Shown: positions 1-11,502 of the stretch, piece by piece
How positions within the stretch are numbered: position 1 is the first letter of the stretch
How the letters are laid out: each line of letters opens with the position of its first letter
Source: Cordilura impudica
Taxonomy: Eukaryota > Arthropoda > Insecta > Diptera > Scathophagidae
DNA length: 64,000 nt
Assembly (NCBI GenBank): GCA_963682025.1
Contig: OY821518.1
Location: 148,855,442-148,919,441, forward strand
Direction: 5' to 3'
Made by a program: the position numbers and the translations under genes
The notes under the pieces: model-generated
What the model saw: only the letters and a program-made list of their open reading frames with translations
The model's database searches: none
What the model was told of the DNA's origin: nothing

Positions 1-65
1 AAAAATTTAAGGTGATATGGACAGCTGGTACCAGTTGTACAATGCAGTATTTTTACATAATATGA

Positions 66-758
66 AAGTTGGTTTGGTTTTCAAACCTTTTTTTGCATTT
101 TTTTTTTTTTTCTACAACATTTCTTTGTACAACATGTCGAGAGTATTGTATCAAAATTTCAATTACATTGGAGCAAAACGAACGAAGATACAATGTATCA
201 AACGACCGGCCTCATACGGTATATCGTATATAAATCAGTTTTTAAGAAACTTTAAAACAACATGTTTGAAGTCCGTCAACATCATAACTCAAAATCTACT
301 TGACTGATCCTTTTAAAATTGTATACACTATTTTTACACCTAAATCACATGGTAATCACGAAGAAGTTTTTTTTTTGTCATTTTTCCCATTTTTTAACAA
401 CAAATCCACTGAAATTTTATGGCAGAAATCGTGCTTTTCACTTCAAAATGCTGCCAAAAATAAAATAAAAAAAACTCTTCGTGATTACCTCGGGAAACTT
501 ATCACCTTTTAAACGCACTTCGATTTTTTTTATTTCACATGATCCGATAATGAGTTATGATGTTTATCGCAAAACAACTTTTTTTTTCGAGGTGCCTCCG
601 GCGATTCACTGTCACGGACTTATTTATTAAAATTTTTAATTGAAAATTTTTTGAAATGTTATACTATAACGTGTATATGAAATAAATAATCCAACATTAT
701 TCATATCTTCAAAAAAAAATTATGAAAATACGCCTTTTTCGCCTTTTTATTCCCTAAG
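66..758 (+). mobile_element. TTAA-type MITE, degenerate copy A
   Basis: This segment aligns along its length with the cleaner copies at 46065-46719 and 52926-53420. It starts with a GGTTTTCAAACC-like end, then a CAACATGTCGAGAG block, the ATACGGTATATCGTATA block and the CACGGACTTATTTATTAA block. Its outer ends are worn, so the TTAA duplication cannot be read here. Short open frames in it are not conserved between copies and I do not call them genes. It faces an inverted copy at 5506-6208. Confidence 0.7.
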
Positions 759-759
759 G

Positions 760-1461
760 ACATACTTAATTTCATCTGTCGCCACATACTAACCTACATA
801 CTAGCAGCCAGTGATGCCAGGAGATTTTTTCAGAAATCCCTACGCTTATGAAAAAAATCACTTTTTTCCCTACACCCACTTTTTTCTCTCACTTTTTTTC
901 CCTAGGCTACTATTTTAAATTTTTCAAAAAAAAATTTTTATTTTTAATTTGTACACTTCAATTTCAATGATGCAAAAATGACATAAAAACGAGGAAAAAT
1001 GACATAAAAAGTAAGATAAGAATATCATAAGAATCACATAAGAATAACATTAAAACAACATAAAAAACTAATAAAATTGTTTTTACAATTCGTATAGTTC
1101 ATATTTTTTAGATGGCTAGATGTGCATTCAAAATTTACACAATTAATTAAAATGGCTTGCAAATGAGATCTTATAACACAAAGAGAATTTTGCTTCTTGG
1201 ATTTAAAAGATTTTTTTATGACAGTGGTTATTAGCATGTTTACTTTAATTTGATTTATCGCAATTTAATATTTTGTTCACAAGCCTTGCATCAGCATTTA
1301 AAGTCGTCATCTTTGACCTGTTCCAGCCATCCCATTAGCTTCTCGTCTCAACCAACTTATGTAAAATCTTTGTTTTCTGTATTTCTTTGATGTGTTTTCA
1401 GCATCATCGAAAAACGAATCGGACTTGTTTCTAAAATAAGTTATGTTTAAATTTATAATAT
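760..1461. other. AT-rich stretch without a gene
   Basis: I see no coding pattern. A run at about 970-1065 repeats short variants of ACATAAAAA and AAGAATAACAT. The rest is unremarkable AT-rich DNA between MITE copy A and the CACTG-ended transposon. Confidence 0.5.
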
Positions 1462-1890
1462 CACTGTGGAACAAATTCAGGTTAGCAAAAGTTAGGTCGA
1501 TTCTGAGAGTGAGGGGTGAAAAAAAGGCTAAATTAGAAGACCCGTATCGCGGCGTTTGTTTATGTTAGTTCGAATATTTTTTTTAATCGACCTTCGAACT
1601 TTGCAGTCAAATGCCGATTTTCAGCATATTCTTTATATGGTTTTTTGGCAATAACTCGTCGACTACTTGATATTTTTTCAATCAGTAAAAGCCAAATTAT
1701 TGCTAGAGACCTGTGCAACAATTAAAATTTTTTTAAAAATTGATTTAGAAAATTTTTGTGGTGCTTATGAAGCAAAATATTGGAAATATTATTTTTTTTT
1801 TCATGCTTTTTGAAAATATTTTCCACAAAACTAAGTCTTTTTTGCTTTCTGTTTGATCTATAATATGCTTCTCAGTTTCTTCATAATACA
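1462..1890 (+). repeat. Left terminal inverted repeat of the CACTG element
   Basis: It matches the reverse complement of 4396-4819 almost throughout, including the GACCCGTATCGCGG and ACTCGTCGAC blocks. Differences include a small indel in the A/T run near 1790. Confidence 0.85.
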
Positions 1891-2058
1891 AAACTTGCGT
1901 TTCCCAGCTTAATATTAATTTACTTTTCATTTTTTATGTACCAATTTTGTTCAGTGTTGGTTTTGAAGAAACATTGAAAAAGAAATTATAAAAATATGGA
2001 AAAAATATATTTTTGAAATGTTAGTTATGAAAAGTTTTAAGTAAAAAAATTAAATAAA

Positions 2059-4005
2059 TTAAATTAATGATTTGGCCAGTTGCCGTTTAGCAGGCGGCTG
2101 TGGATCAACATCACTGCTCTCTCTAATATCTTGGTCATCGTCATCATCATCAGAAAGGTCGATAATTTCGTCCAACAGATATTCTGGAATTTCATCTTTG
2201 TCGTCCCCTTCTTCCTCTTTTTCCTCGTCTTCCTCTTCTTCAGAGGTGTTTTTATACCACCAACAAATTTCAGCGAATATTGCATCTGGAGATTTCTTTC
2301 CTCTGTACCTGAAACGAAAATAGTTTTCAATCATTAACATGTTTAAATTGTGCACTCTGACATAGATATTAGAAAAATCTAGGATTCAAAATATGCACAC
2401 TATAGTTACCTTATTTCAAATGAAAGCGCAGTTTGGTGATAACGTTCGCCTTGCTCATCAGATTCAGTTGGCAACTGTTGAGCGAGTTGATCAAGATGCT
2501 GATACGAGAGATGAATTTTGTACGACATATTAACCCCAATTTCATCGAAAGCTGCCAACATGTTTGCAACAGATTGCCTGTAGTTGTCGTTGCGTTCTTT
2601 ACCCAAAAGTCCTTTAATGACTGCTTTCAATGCGAGCCATGCATTTAATTCTCGTTCTGTCAGAACTTGGTCAAAATCTTGACGACTCATTAGTTTCCGT
2701 ATGTCGGGACCATTAACAACCTCTTCCTGAATTTTGGCGTTACTTAGTCTTGGGAAAATGTCTTTTAAGCGGTTGAATACCGCTGGTCTTTTTGCGATAC
2801 ATTTCAAAAAATTTTTAGCAATGCCAAGTTTAATGTGGAGCAACGGCAACAAAATTTTCATTTCAGGAACAAGACTTTCGTGTAGCCTATTGTCTTTAGG
2901 CCACTTCCGTCCAATGCGACTATTCCAGTTATGCTGGTTGTACTGGTTTGTTCCTTTAATACCTTCTCCGCATCGTGAATCCCAATCGCACAAAAAACAC
3001 GGATATTTTGGACGGCCAGATGCTGTTAATCCTGTAATCAATGAAACTATTTTGAGGTCGCAGCAAATGCGCCACTGGTGTTCGTTATATTTGACTACTT
3101 CCAGAATGTGTTTCAAATTATCGAAATTTTTACTAGTGTCAGTGCTATACGCAATCGGAACAGAAGGCATTCTATTTGTCTTGTGCAAAAGCACACCTTT
3201 TAAGCTGATTAGTGAACTATCGATGAATAAACGCCAATCATCTTTTTTATAGGTTAACCCTATCGTCTCCATTAACTTTTCAATATCGTTGCAATAAGCG
3301 AAATTTTTTGCATCATTCACATTGAAGAATTTTTCTAACTCTTTTTGGCGTTTTCGATATGCTGTTACTTTGGTACCTTTCGCCAGTAAATTATTTCCTT
3401 TCAAAAATGAAGCCAGTAGTTCTGATTTTTTCTGAGTCAAACACAAATTTGCAACAATTCCATCCAATTGGTTTTGTGTGACTAGGATTGGGTCCTTTGA
3501 TGTTTCATAGGATGTACCTTCACCAGGGTCGTATTCTGAAAAGGAATCCATGGATGTAGCAGCGGCGGTTGGAGTACTGATATCTGTTTGAAGATCAATA
3601 CTTCGCCATGTTGGTACTGGAACGAATTCTGAGTGCAGTAATGGTAATTGGACACTTGGCACTGCTACATAAGTTTTATTCTTTGCTTTCCTTCTATTCA
3701 AAGTTTTATGGTAGTTGATACATCCATAGCAATTTTCTTTTTGATGCGGGCTGTTGTCTAACCACATCATTGGTATACCAAAAGGCATAGCCTTCTTCTT
3801 TTGACTTTTCCATTGCATAAGAGTTGAATAGCAATTAAAGCAAACTTTTTTAGGGGCATAGTTTACGTCATAGATAAACTCTTGCGAGAAATATTGTTTA
3901 TAGGCTTCCAAAAAAATCACTCGCATTGCCACATTTTTCATCGCTTGCTATGAAACGTCCACAAACATTACAAAAATGGTCCATTTTACATTTTGGTTCC
4001 GACAT
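2059..4005 (-). pseudogene. Spliced DDE-type transposase of the CACTG element, one frameshift
   Basis: This minus-strand gene is the presumed transposase of 1462-4819. A likely ATG at 4005-4003 opens a short frame with a CNVCGRF zinc-binding motif. A one-base shift in an A run near 3941 then leads into a 511-codon frame. That frame carries CFNC and CYGC pairs, the block YPCFLCDWDSR, and DEQGERYHQ near its end. An intron with GT/AG borders at 2309-2409 (101 nt) joins in frame to an 83-codon acidic tail with long E and D runs and the block CWWYKN. The family is one I know from many animal genomes as an uncharacterised transposase. I infer the catalytic acids as D in LFIDSS, D in CCDLK and E in GERYH. 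About 615 residues if intact. The frameshift could be real or a homopolymer error. Confidence 0.75.
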
Positions 4006-4395
4006 TTTTAATACAATATATATTATACAATGTTTTTTTTTTTTTTGTTATTTTTATGAAACCGATGCAATTAACATAAATCACTCACAAAATGAAATAA
4101 GTTCCAAAAAAATTAATAGCGAATTTTATAACGACCGAGCTAAAATTAAAAGACATCAGCTTCGGCTGAGTTTCGAGTCTAAACTGAATCTTCATTTTTG
4201 AAATCAGTTCGCTTGTACGAAGTAAAAAAAAATCGCTACCTGTGCGGTGCTTGAAAACAAAAAAGTTGTTTTACTAATTCCTAATTCTTGGAACTTCCCT
4301 TTTTAATTACTTCTACCTAAATCGCAATTTATTTGATGGTTTTGGGATTTTTAACGCAAATTATCGACTAAGACCATTTTCTTTTCAAATGAAAA

Positions 4396-4819
4396 TTATT
4401 GAAGGAACTGAGAAGCATATTATAGATCAAACAGAAAGCAAAAAAGACTTAGATTTGTGGAAAATATTTTCAAAAAGCATGAAAAAAATAATTTTTCCAA
4501 CATTTTGCTTCATAAGCACCACAAAAATTTTCTAAAGCAATTTCTTAAAAAATTTTAATTGTTGCACAGGTCTCTAGCAATAATTTGGCTTTTACAGATT
4601 GAAAAAATATCAACTAGTCGACGAGTTATTGCCAAAAAACCATATAAAGAATATGCTGAAAATCGGCAATTGACTGCAAAGTTCGAAGGTCGATTAAAAA
4701 AAATATTCGAACTAACATAAACAAACGCCGCGATACGGGTCTTCTAATTTAGCCGCTATTTTCACCCCTCACTCTCAGAATCGACCTAACTTTTGCTAAC
4801 CTGAATTTGTTCCACAGTG
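4396..4819 (-). repeat. Right terminal inverted repeat of the CACTG element
   Basis: Inverted partner of 1462-1890. The similarity ends at about 4396, roughly 390 bp upstream of the transposase start. Confidence 0.85.
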
Positions 4820-4822
4820 TAT

Positions 4823-4954
4823 TTTAATGTTCTTTTTATTTACAAACTTAATTAAATCGAAGACACCTAAGAAGATGGCGTACGTATGTATAAATAATCT
4901 AACCCATGAAAATAAAGTTTTTATTAAAAATTTTTCTTTCCTTATGCATATTAG
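4823..4954. other. Short spacer without a gene
   Basis: AT-rich sequence between the CACTG element and the 122-bp tandem repeat. No feature recognised. Confidence 0.4.
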
Positions 4955-5490
4955 TTTTGAATCTCTCCTTGACTGTGTGTGACTTTGCGTGACTACTTTA
5001 AAAATTAATCTTTGGTCACAACAAGTCTGTGGACCCAAGTTTCAGATTGATTGGATGAGGGGAAATGGGGTTTAAATCACTTCGTGACTGTGCGTGACTA
5101 TGCGTGACTGTGTGTGACTTCTTAAAATTAATCTTTGGCCACAACAAGTCTATGGACAAAGTTTCAGATCGATCGGATGAGGGTAGGTGACATTTAGATC
5201 ACTCCGTGACTGTGCGTGGCTATGCGTGACTGTGCGTGACTATGTCAAAATTAATGTTTTTTCATAGCAAGTCTATCGACCAAGTTTCAGATCGATCGGA
5301 TAAGGGGAAATGGGTTTTAAAGCAGTCCGGAACAGTGCGTGACTATGTGTGACTGTGCGTGACTATGTCGAAGTTAATCTTTCTTTACAGCAAGTATATC
5401 GACCAAGTTTCAGATTGATTGGTTGAGGGGAAATCCGTTTTAAATCTCTCCGTGACTGTACGTGACCATGCGTGACTGTGCGTGACTTAA
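4955..5490 (+). repeat. 122-bp minisatellite, 4-5 diverged units
   Basis: The block AAGTTTCAGATNGATNGG recurs at 5037, 5159, 5282 and 5405, a spacing of 122-123 bp. Each unit also holds a smaller repeat of GTGACTGTGC and GTGACTATGC. Units differ by scattered substitutions, so the array is not very young. It lies between the CACTG element and MITE copy B. Confidence 0.8.
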
Positions 5491-5505
5491 TCAAAGTTAT
5501 CTTTT

Positions 5506-6208
5506 TTTAAGGTTTTAAAAGTTAAAAAAAAGTCGTGTATTCATAATTCTTTTTTGAAGATATGAATAATGATGGATTATTTATTTCATATACACGTTAT
5601 AGCATAACATTTGAAGAATCTTTGAAAAAATTTTCAATTAAAAATTTTCATAAATAAGTCCGTGACAGCGATTCTCCGGAGCCGTTGTTGTTTTGCGGTG
5701 AACATCATAACTCGTTATCGGATCATGTGAAATAAAAAAAACTAAATGCGTTTAAAAGGTGACATGGTTCCTGAGGTAGTGACGAAGAGTTTTTTCAATT
5801 TTTTTTTTCAGCATTTTGAATTGAAAAACACGATTTTTGCTATAAAATTTCGGAAATTTGTTGTTAAAAAATGGGGAAGAGAATGGAAAATAAAAAAAAA
5901 AAACTCGTCGTGGTTCCCTGATGATTTATGTGTAGATCTAGTTTGTAAAATTTCAAAAGAATCGGTCAAGTAGATTTTGAGTTATGAGGTTCACGGACTT
6001 CGAACATTTATTTGCGAGAAAATCGATTTAAAGTTTTTTAAAAACTTATTTATATACGATATACCGTATGAGGCCGGTCATTTGAAACGCTGTATATTCG
6101 TTAACTTTGCTCCAATTTTGTTGAAATTTTGATACAACACTCTCGACATGTACATTCAGTTAAAATAATGCGCAAAAGGTTTTCAAAACTTACTCCCCTC
6201 CCCCCCTA
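5506..6208 (-). mobile_element. TTAA-type MITE, copy B (inverted)
   Basis: Reading the minus strand gives the same block order as copy A and the copies at 46.1 and 52.9 kb. The end at about 6180-6208 reads CCTCCCCCCCTAA, close to the CCCC-TTAA end of the clean copies. With copy A it forms a ~700-bp inverted pair around the CACTG element. Confidence 0.7.
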
Positions 6209-6209
6209 A

Positions 6210-6997
6210 CGTATTTAGGGATCTTTTTACATTTTTAGTTCAGCGACGAATAATTTTGACCAAAAACCGGCTCTCGAAATGTTGTACATTCAGTAAAAAG
6301 AATGCAAAAAAGTTAATGAAAAACTCGTAGTTAATTTTTATACGAAGTTGTTTATTTTTTTTGTATTTGTTTTTTTTTTTTTCTTTTTTGATCAGGATTT
6401 CCTAAGAAATTTTACATAGTTATCAAGAATTCGGATCTAGTTGTTTTTAATTAAAATCAATTCGTATGAAATTTTATTACAAATTATTTATTTTTGTTTG
6501 TGTGTTTTTTATCATAACATTTTTTTTTCAAGCATTACCCTTTTTTCGGATGAAGCATCGCTTAGGATAGTGAAATCACTCCAGCTTTATAAAGTTGATT
6601 AAATGTATAAAAATGTTTAGGACTATAAAATTTACTCACACGCAAATCCTCTCCAATGTTTTTTTTCTTCTGCTAACTAGAGCCTAAATGCTTTAAAATC
6701 CATTTTTACGCAGTAGACCAAAATCCTTAATTTTTTAATTTCGAAAATTTTTCAAATCTGATATTCCAGCTACTTCAGATATGTAAAAACTTTTAAATTT
6801 GTGATATTTTTATGATTATTCAGCCATCAATATTATAAGATTTAAAAACTACAATTATTTAATTTTCTTTTTTTTAGTTTTTTGTTGAGGTTGCTCATTG
6901 CCATATTTTTTATTCTATGTTAAGTCATTAACAGAGCTCTGTTAACTAAATTTAGAGCTCTGTTTTTTTGTTAGAGTTAAATTTGAATTTATCTTCA
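6210..6997. other. AT-rich stretch without a gene
   Basis: Homopolymer-rich DNA with no coding pattern. A small palindrome AACAGAGCTCTGTT occurs at about 6930 and AGAGCTCTG again 25 bp on. Confidence 0.4.
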
Positions 6998-7001
6998 CGC
7001 G

Positions 7002-7276
7002 AGTTATGTAATGCCGAGATTAAAACACAACGTTTGGTTTTTTCATAAATTATAAGGTTCTTTATTTTTCAATGGTCAAAATCTAACTGACTGTAAAATC
7101 TTAAAACTAAAATAATTTGGTATGTAAATTAAAGGCTTAAACTAGTTTTATTGTTATTGTAAATATTAACGAAAATGAAGATTAAGAATAGAGCAGTGTA
7201 AGTAATAAAAGATAATAAATAATGAAAGAAAGGAATAAATGATATATTAGTTATAGGAGATAGCATATTCGTAACT
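7002..7276 (-). repeat. 3' LTR (relative to the minus-strand element)
   Basis: 275 bp, AGTTATGTAATGCC to CATATTCGTAACT. By eye it differs from the other LTR at about eight substitutions and one T-run indel, near 3 percent. Confidence 0.95.
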
Positions 7277-7290
7277 ACCCCCTCATTAAT
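7277..7290 (-). promoter_or_regulatory. Polypurine tract
   Basis: On the minus strand AATGAGGGGGT lies directly against the start of the 3' LTR. This is where plus-strand DNA synthesis would be primed. Confidence 0.75.
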
Positions 7291-7594
7291 TTAAGGACAC
7301 TCCTGAGTCCTTTATATAAAAAATTTACAAAATTTAAATATTTTAACAATATATGAATATAAAAATTAAAAAAAATTAATATATAAAATAAAAAACAAAT
7401 TCATTAATATTATTTATTTTATTTTTTTTTAACAAAATTTTGGATGATAAATTAAAATAGTAAATATTTTAACATAATAAAAAGTAAATAAACAAAGAAA
7501 ACAAAATTGAAGTTATTAAATTTTTTTTTTTTTTTTTTTTTTTTGAAAGATTAATAAGCAATGAAGATTAATTTTTAATGGTTTAATTATATTT

Positions 7595-8638
7595 TTAATC
7601 AGAAAGTATTTCAATCTTATTAACATCAACTATACCATCGTACTTTGTTTTTCTTTTTATGTTTGAACTATGAATATTTTCTAACTCATTAAATCTAAAT
7701 TTTGGCTGCTCTTTATGCCTTAGTGTCCTGTAGTTTTTAATATATCCTTTATCTCTTTGTTCAACATGTTCTTCTCTATCCTTGTTTTTCTTTTCTATAT
7801 AATCCTTTTTATTTAAAATTGTTCTTTCAAAAATCTTTTTCTTATCACAATATCCATACTCAACATTAATAGGGTTTTCCTTAATTACTAAATGGAAACT
7901 GTTATTATAAAACTCTATGGACTTACTCATTTTTTCTTTTATACTCATGGATCCTTGTTGAATTGTTAACGTCCTGATTTTTTCGCTGAGCGTACTATGT
8001 AGCCTTTCAATATCAGCATTTCCTGTGTGATTATTAGGTTTGACAAGATGAAACTCAATATTTTCGCTACGCAAAAAGTCCTTTATATTGACACTTTTAA
8101 ATTCGTTATCAGTAACTAATTTGCTAAAGTTTCCCTTTTGAGATTTATATAATCTAAGCTTTTCAATTATAGTTTGATTTGTTCTATCCTCCAAATAGTA
8201 AGCAGTAGCAAATTTTGAAAATTTGTCGATAAATGTTAAAAAGTTGGACTTAGTGTTTGTATAAACATCCATATGGATAATTTGGCTAATATCATTTGGG
8301 GTTTTCGTAATTTTAAATTTAGGTCTTATAGGATTTCTATCAAATTTTGCCCTATTGCAAGTATCACAGTTATTAACGTATTTCTGAATTAAGATCTTTA
8401 AATTCGGATAATAAATTCTTCTCTTTAAACTTTCATAATTTTCGTTTATTCCCGTATGACCTGTCTCATTCCTGTGATAATAGTGAATCTGTTTATAGGT
8501 TTCATCTTCAGATGGTACATCTATGGCATGATAAGAGCATCTTACAAACTTAACTGCGTTATTACCCTCATATAGCTCAATAATTTTCATTTGCAACACA
8601 TTATACTTGTGGTCGTCTAATTCCGTAAATATATCCAC
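7595..8638 (-). CDS. pol: Integrase domain of the Ty3/gypsy pol
   Basis: This 347-codon open segment carries the integrase. The N-terminal zinc-binding module shows HYYHRNETGHTG followed by CDTCNRAKF. The catalytic D,D,E core follows with D in HMDVY, D in VTDNEF and E in DIERLH. A lysine-rich tail ends the frame about 320 bp before the 3' LTR. All key residues I can see are present. Its beginning is not an authentic start: the frame is broken from RNase H by changes at 8640-8870. It would insert the cDNA into host DNA, consistent with the 4-bp CGCG duplication. Confidence 0.9.
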   Translation of the reverse strand: MDIFTELDDHKYNVLQMKIIELYEGNNAVKFVRCSYHAIDVPSEDETYKQIHYYHRNETGHTGINENYESLKRRIYYPNLKILIQKYVNNCDTCNRAKFDRNPIRPKFKITKTPNDISQIIHMDVYTNTKSNFLTFIDKFSKFATAYYLEDRTNQTIIEKLRLYKSQKGNFSKLVTDNEFKSVNIKDFLRSENIEFHLVKPNNHTGNADIERLHSTLSEKIRTLTIQQGSMSIKEKMSKSIEFYNNSFHLVIKENPINVEYGYCDKKKIFERTILNKKDYIEKKNKDREEHVEQRDKGYIKNYRTLRHKEQPKFRFNELENIHSSNIKRKTKYDGIVDVNKIEILSD

Positions 8639-8866
8639 TTTCCCTTTTTCTATATTTCGCTTAAGGATTTCATCTAAATTATTTTCTTAATCACGAGAAC
8701 TTATGTATACTTTTCTATTTCCATGTATAAATTTAAACTCCGTTGTCTTATTTTCTGTCAAAATAATCTGTGTTTTAAACCTATTTACGACAGTATCCAG
8801 AATCCCAATATGATCAAATCTTTCATCCTCCTGAGAATCGGTTGCTATAGTTGAACCGACATTATT

Positions 8867-9328
8867 TCATACAGATTCATTATCACTTTCATTACCAATC
8901 AGATTTATCTCACCAGTATTGTTGTTTATCCTACTAAGAAAATCTGCAACCTGATTATCTTTACCTTTAATATAATTAACAGCAAAATTGAAGTCACTAA
9001 GCTTTATAATCCATTTATAAAGTCTAGGATTCAACTCCCTGCTTTGGGATTTAACAAACAACCATTTTAAGGGTTGATGATCCGAAAGAATCTCAAATTT
9101 TACTCCAAACAAATAGGGACGAAAATAATTAATGGCCCAAACTATAGCAAAAAGTTCCCTTTCACCCTTTCGCCGAATAATTTTTTTCGTGGTCGTTTAA
9201 GGTTCTGCTAGCAAAACAAATCGGATGGCCATTTTGTTGCAAGACAGCACCAATTGAATTCAGGCTAGCATCGGTAACTAATTGAAATTTGAGCTTAATG
9301 TCCGGATACTTAAGAACAGGACTTTCAG
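8867..9328 (-). pseudogene. pol: RNase H domain of pol, broken
   Basis: The frame at 8867-9112 holds the C-terminal half of the gypsy RNase H, including ILSDHQPLKW and NYIKGKDNQVADFLSR. The upstream half (about 9113-9328) continues the homology in shifted frames, with the region matching the usual KRPIAFASR-like segment altered. The domain would degrade the RNA strand during reverse transcription. At least two frame breaks separate it from reverse transcriptase and integrase. Confidence 0.8.
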
Positions 9329-9840
9329 TTAAAACTTTTCGAGAGAGTTAATAAAATTTGGATCATTAACATTTAATTTTACACCTTTTTTCAAATACTT
9401 TATTATAGGATAAGCTACTTTGGAATAATCCCTAATAAATTTTCTATAATATTCAGTTATACTGAGAAATGATTTGATTCCCTTGATCGTGGTCGGTAGT
9501 TTCAAATTTAAAATTGTATTTACCTTGGCTGGATTTGGCCTAATCCCTTCAGGTGTTAACACATGACCCAAATATAAAGTTTCCTTTGCAAAAAAATTTC
9601 ACTTATTTATTTGGATTTTGAGATTAGCCTCTCTTAATTTATCAAAAACTTTTCTAATATTGCAAAGATGCTCCTGAAAACTTGTAGAAAAAATTAAAAT
9701 ATCATCCAAATACACTAAACATATTTTATTTATAAAATCTCGAAGAACATAATTAATTAATCTTTGGAAAGTAGCTGGAGCATTTTTTAAGCCGAATGGC
9801 ATCCTAACAAATTCATAGCGTCCATACGGTGTGGAGAAAG
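9329..9840 (-). pseudogene. pol: Reverse transcriptase, second half, broken
   Basis: The open segment 9599-9802 starts at [13 protein letters not shown] and includes YLDDILIF, the YxDD polymerase motif. After a stop at the 9600 junction the segment 9329-9571 continues with MGHVLTPEGIRPNP and the connection region KSFLSITEYYRKFI. The two catalytic aspartates are present. A frameshift near 9835 separates this half from the first. Confidence 0.9.
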
Positions 9841-10247
9841 CGGTTTTTTGTCGATCTTTTTTCGTTACGAATTTGATGGAAACCTTTAGCTAAATCGATA
9901 GTCGAAAAATATTGACCTCTTTCTAATTTATCCAAAATCGAATCTATGTTTGGAAAAGGAAATTTATCGTCTACTGTTATCTCATTTAGCTTCCTATAGT
10001 CAACAACAAGTCGGCATTTGTCTTCGCCAGAGCTATCTATCTTTTTTGGAACTATCCATAATGGACTATTATACGGTGAATTACTCTCCCTTATTATACC
10101 CTGAATTAACATTTCATTAATTTGTTTGAAAATCTCTTGCTCATGAATATGTGGGTAAAGATACATTTTAGTGTAGACTGGTTTATCATATATTGTTTTT
10201 ATTTCATGTTGGATCATGTTTGTATTACCTAATTTTTTGTCCCTCAA
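9813..10247 (-). pseudogene. pol: Reverse transcriptase, first half, broken
   Basis: It carries the fingers and early palm: GIIRESNSPYNSPLWIVPKK, CRLVVDYRKLNE and [13 protein letters not shown], where the first catalytic aspartate lies. The frame ends in an aberrant tail from the break near 9835. Upstream it is cut from protease by a one-base change in an A run near 10244. Confidence 0.9.
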
Positions 10248-10379
10248 GAAATATTAAATCTTGATATGAGGTTAAAATGTCTTCCAAAGTGGACTTTTCC
10301 TCACTATTTAAGACATCATAAAGATTGCATAGTACTTTTTGACTAATGCCTATAGTATGCAATTGATTGATTTCAATAC

Positions 10380-10745
10380 CATTATAAGGTGAAGCTTATA
10401 CAAAATTTATTACGGAACGATTAATAGTCAATGTCTCATTTCCGTAGTTAAAGGTTTTAAAATGTTCCCACCCAGAATAGCACCGAACTTTTTTCCACTG
10501 AAATCGGTGAGCTTCCATGACATTGTAGCTTCTTCTTGAAATTCCTTAGGTAAATTTGTAATAATTTCCTGGTCTATAAATAATTTACCGTTCATTGATG
10601 AAAATATAATTGGGTCTCTAAGTGGTAATCTTCTATATTGTGGTAGTTTCGTCATATTTAAAAATGAAGAAGTTGAGCCTGAATCAATAAGAGTTACTAC
10701 CTGTTCACTACCAATAGTAAGCTGAACTATGGGAAGTGTCTCGAA
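10380..10745 (-). pseudogene. pol: Aspartic protease domain of pol, broken
   Basis: The retroviral-type protease active site DSGSTSSF is encoded at about 10665-10685, upstream of the first ATG in this frame. The frame runs on through ILGGNIL, the usual second conserved block, then hits a frameshift near 10455 and a stop near 10396. It overlaps the 3' end of gag in a different frame, which suggests that pol was expressed by ribosomal frameshifting. Confidence 0.8.
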
Positions 10746-11497
10746 GAGGCAATTGTCTGAAAATTTATCTGTTGTTCACAATTATGCCCTTCCAATTGAA
10801 TATGATCTACTTCCATTTGGGAATTGTTATTTTGTCTGAAATTCCCACTGTTATTTTGTGAAGGATAATACCCCTGATTATTTGGCGAATTTGTATAATT
10901 AAGGCCTCTACCCTGACCAACAACATTTCTTGAGTTTGAAGAATTATTACCCCTGTAATTTGAATAATTGTTATGTCTAAAAGAATTACTTTGATTAAAG
11001 CGATTTGCATTATTATTATTACCATTGTTGTTTTTTGAGTAATTGATTGACCTATCATTATTCTCAAAAGTACGAGGGCTTTGATTATAATCAGTTTTGT
11101 TTGATTTTACTTTACTAATTTCATTTCTTATTAGACCCTCTTTTTCTAATAAATTAAAAGCATCTCTTAGCTTACTTAAATTTCTATTAATGACTACAGA
11201 AGCTAAATTAACGTCAATGTTATTTAAAAATGTTTTTAAAATAATTTTTTCAGCATATGCTGGACTAAATTCTACGGGTTTATCTACATCATACTCATAT
11301 TTTTCATTAATTTTACATAAAATTATTCTTAATTGTTTATAATAATTTTCAATACCGTGATTTTTTTCTGCAAACGCTTCTTGGTAAAGTTGATGGTATG
11401 ATTCTTTCACACCAAAGTTGCTAACTAGAGCATCTTTCGTCTCCTCCCATGTTGGTATCAGCCCCAATGTTCTAACGACGTGAAGAGCTTCACCTTG
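10727..11497 (-). pseudogene. gag: Gag, C-terminal part
   Basis: It holds the gag matrix/capsid C-terminal region followed by a long N/G/R/S-rich tail with RGNNSS and GQGRG patches. There is no CCHC knuckle, so RNA binding probably relies on the basic N-rich tail, as in other 17.6-like elements. The beginning is cut at 11497 by the inserted repeat; the other piece is 12256-12439. The stop overlaps the protease frame by about 20 bases. Confidence 0.8.
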
Positions 11498-11502
11498 TAT
11501 TT

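Larger units (their letters stand above)
1462..4819 (-). mobile_element. CACTG-ended DNA transposon (CMC-like), 3.36 kb
   Basis: The ends read CACTGTGGAACAAATT and its reverse complement. Both flanks carry TAT (1459-1461 and 4820-4822), a 3-bp target duplication. The terminal inverted repeats are about 430 bp (1462-1890 and 4396-4819) and differ at only a few positions. A single spliced transposase gene runs on the minus strand between them. CACTR termini with a 3-bp duplication are known from the CACTA/Mirage/Chapaev group, so I place it there provisionally; the transposase itself does not settle the assignment. Confidence 0.8.

Noticed and set aside
2072..2337. Serine- or acid-rich frames on both strands
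   Set aside because: They are other frames of the acidic tail of the CACTG-element transposase.
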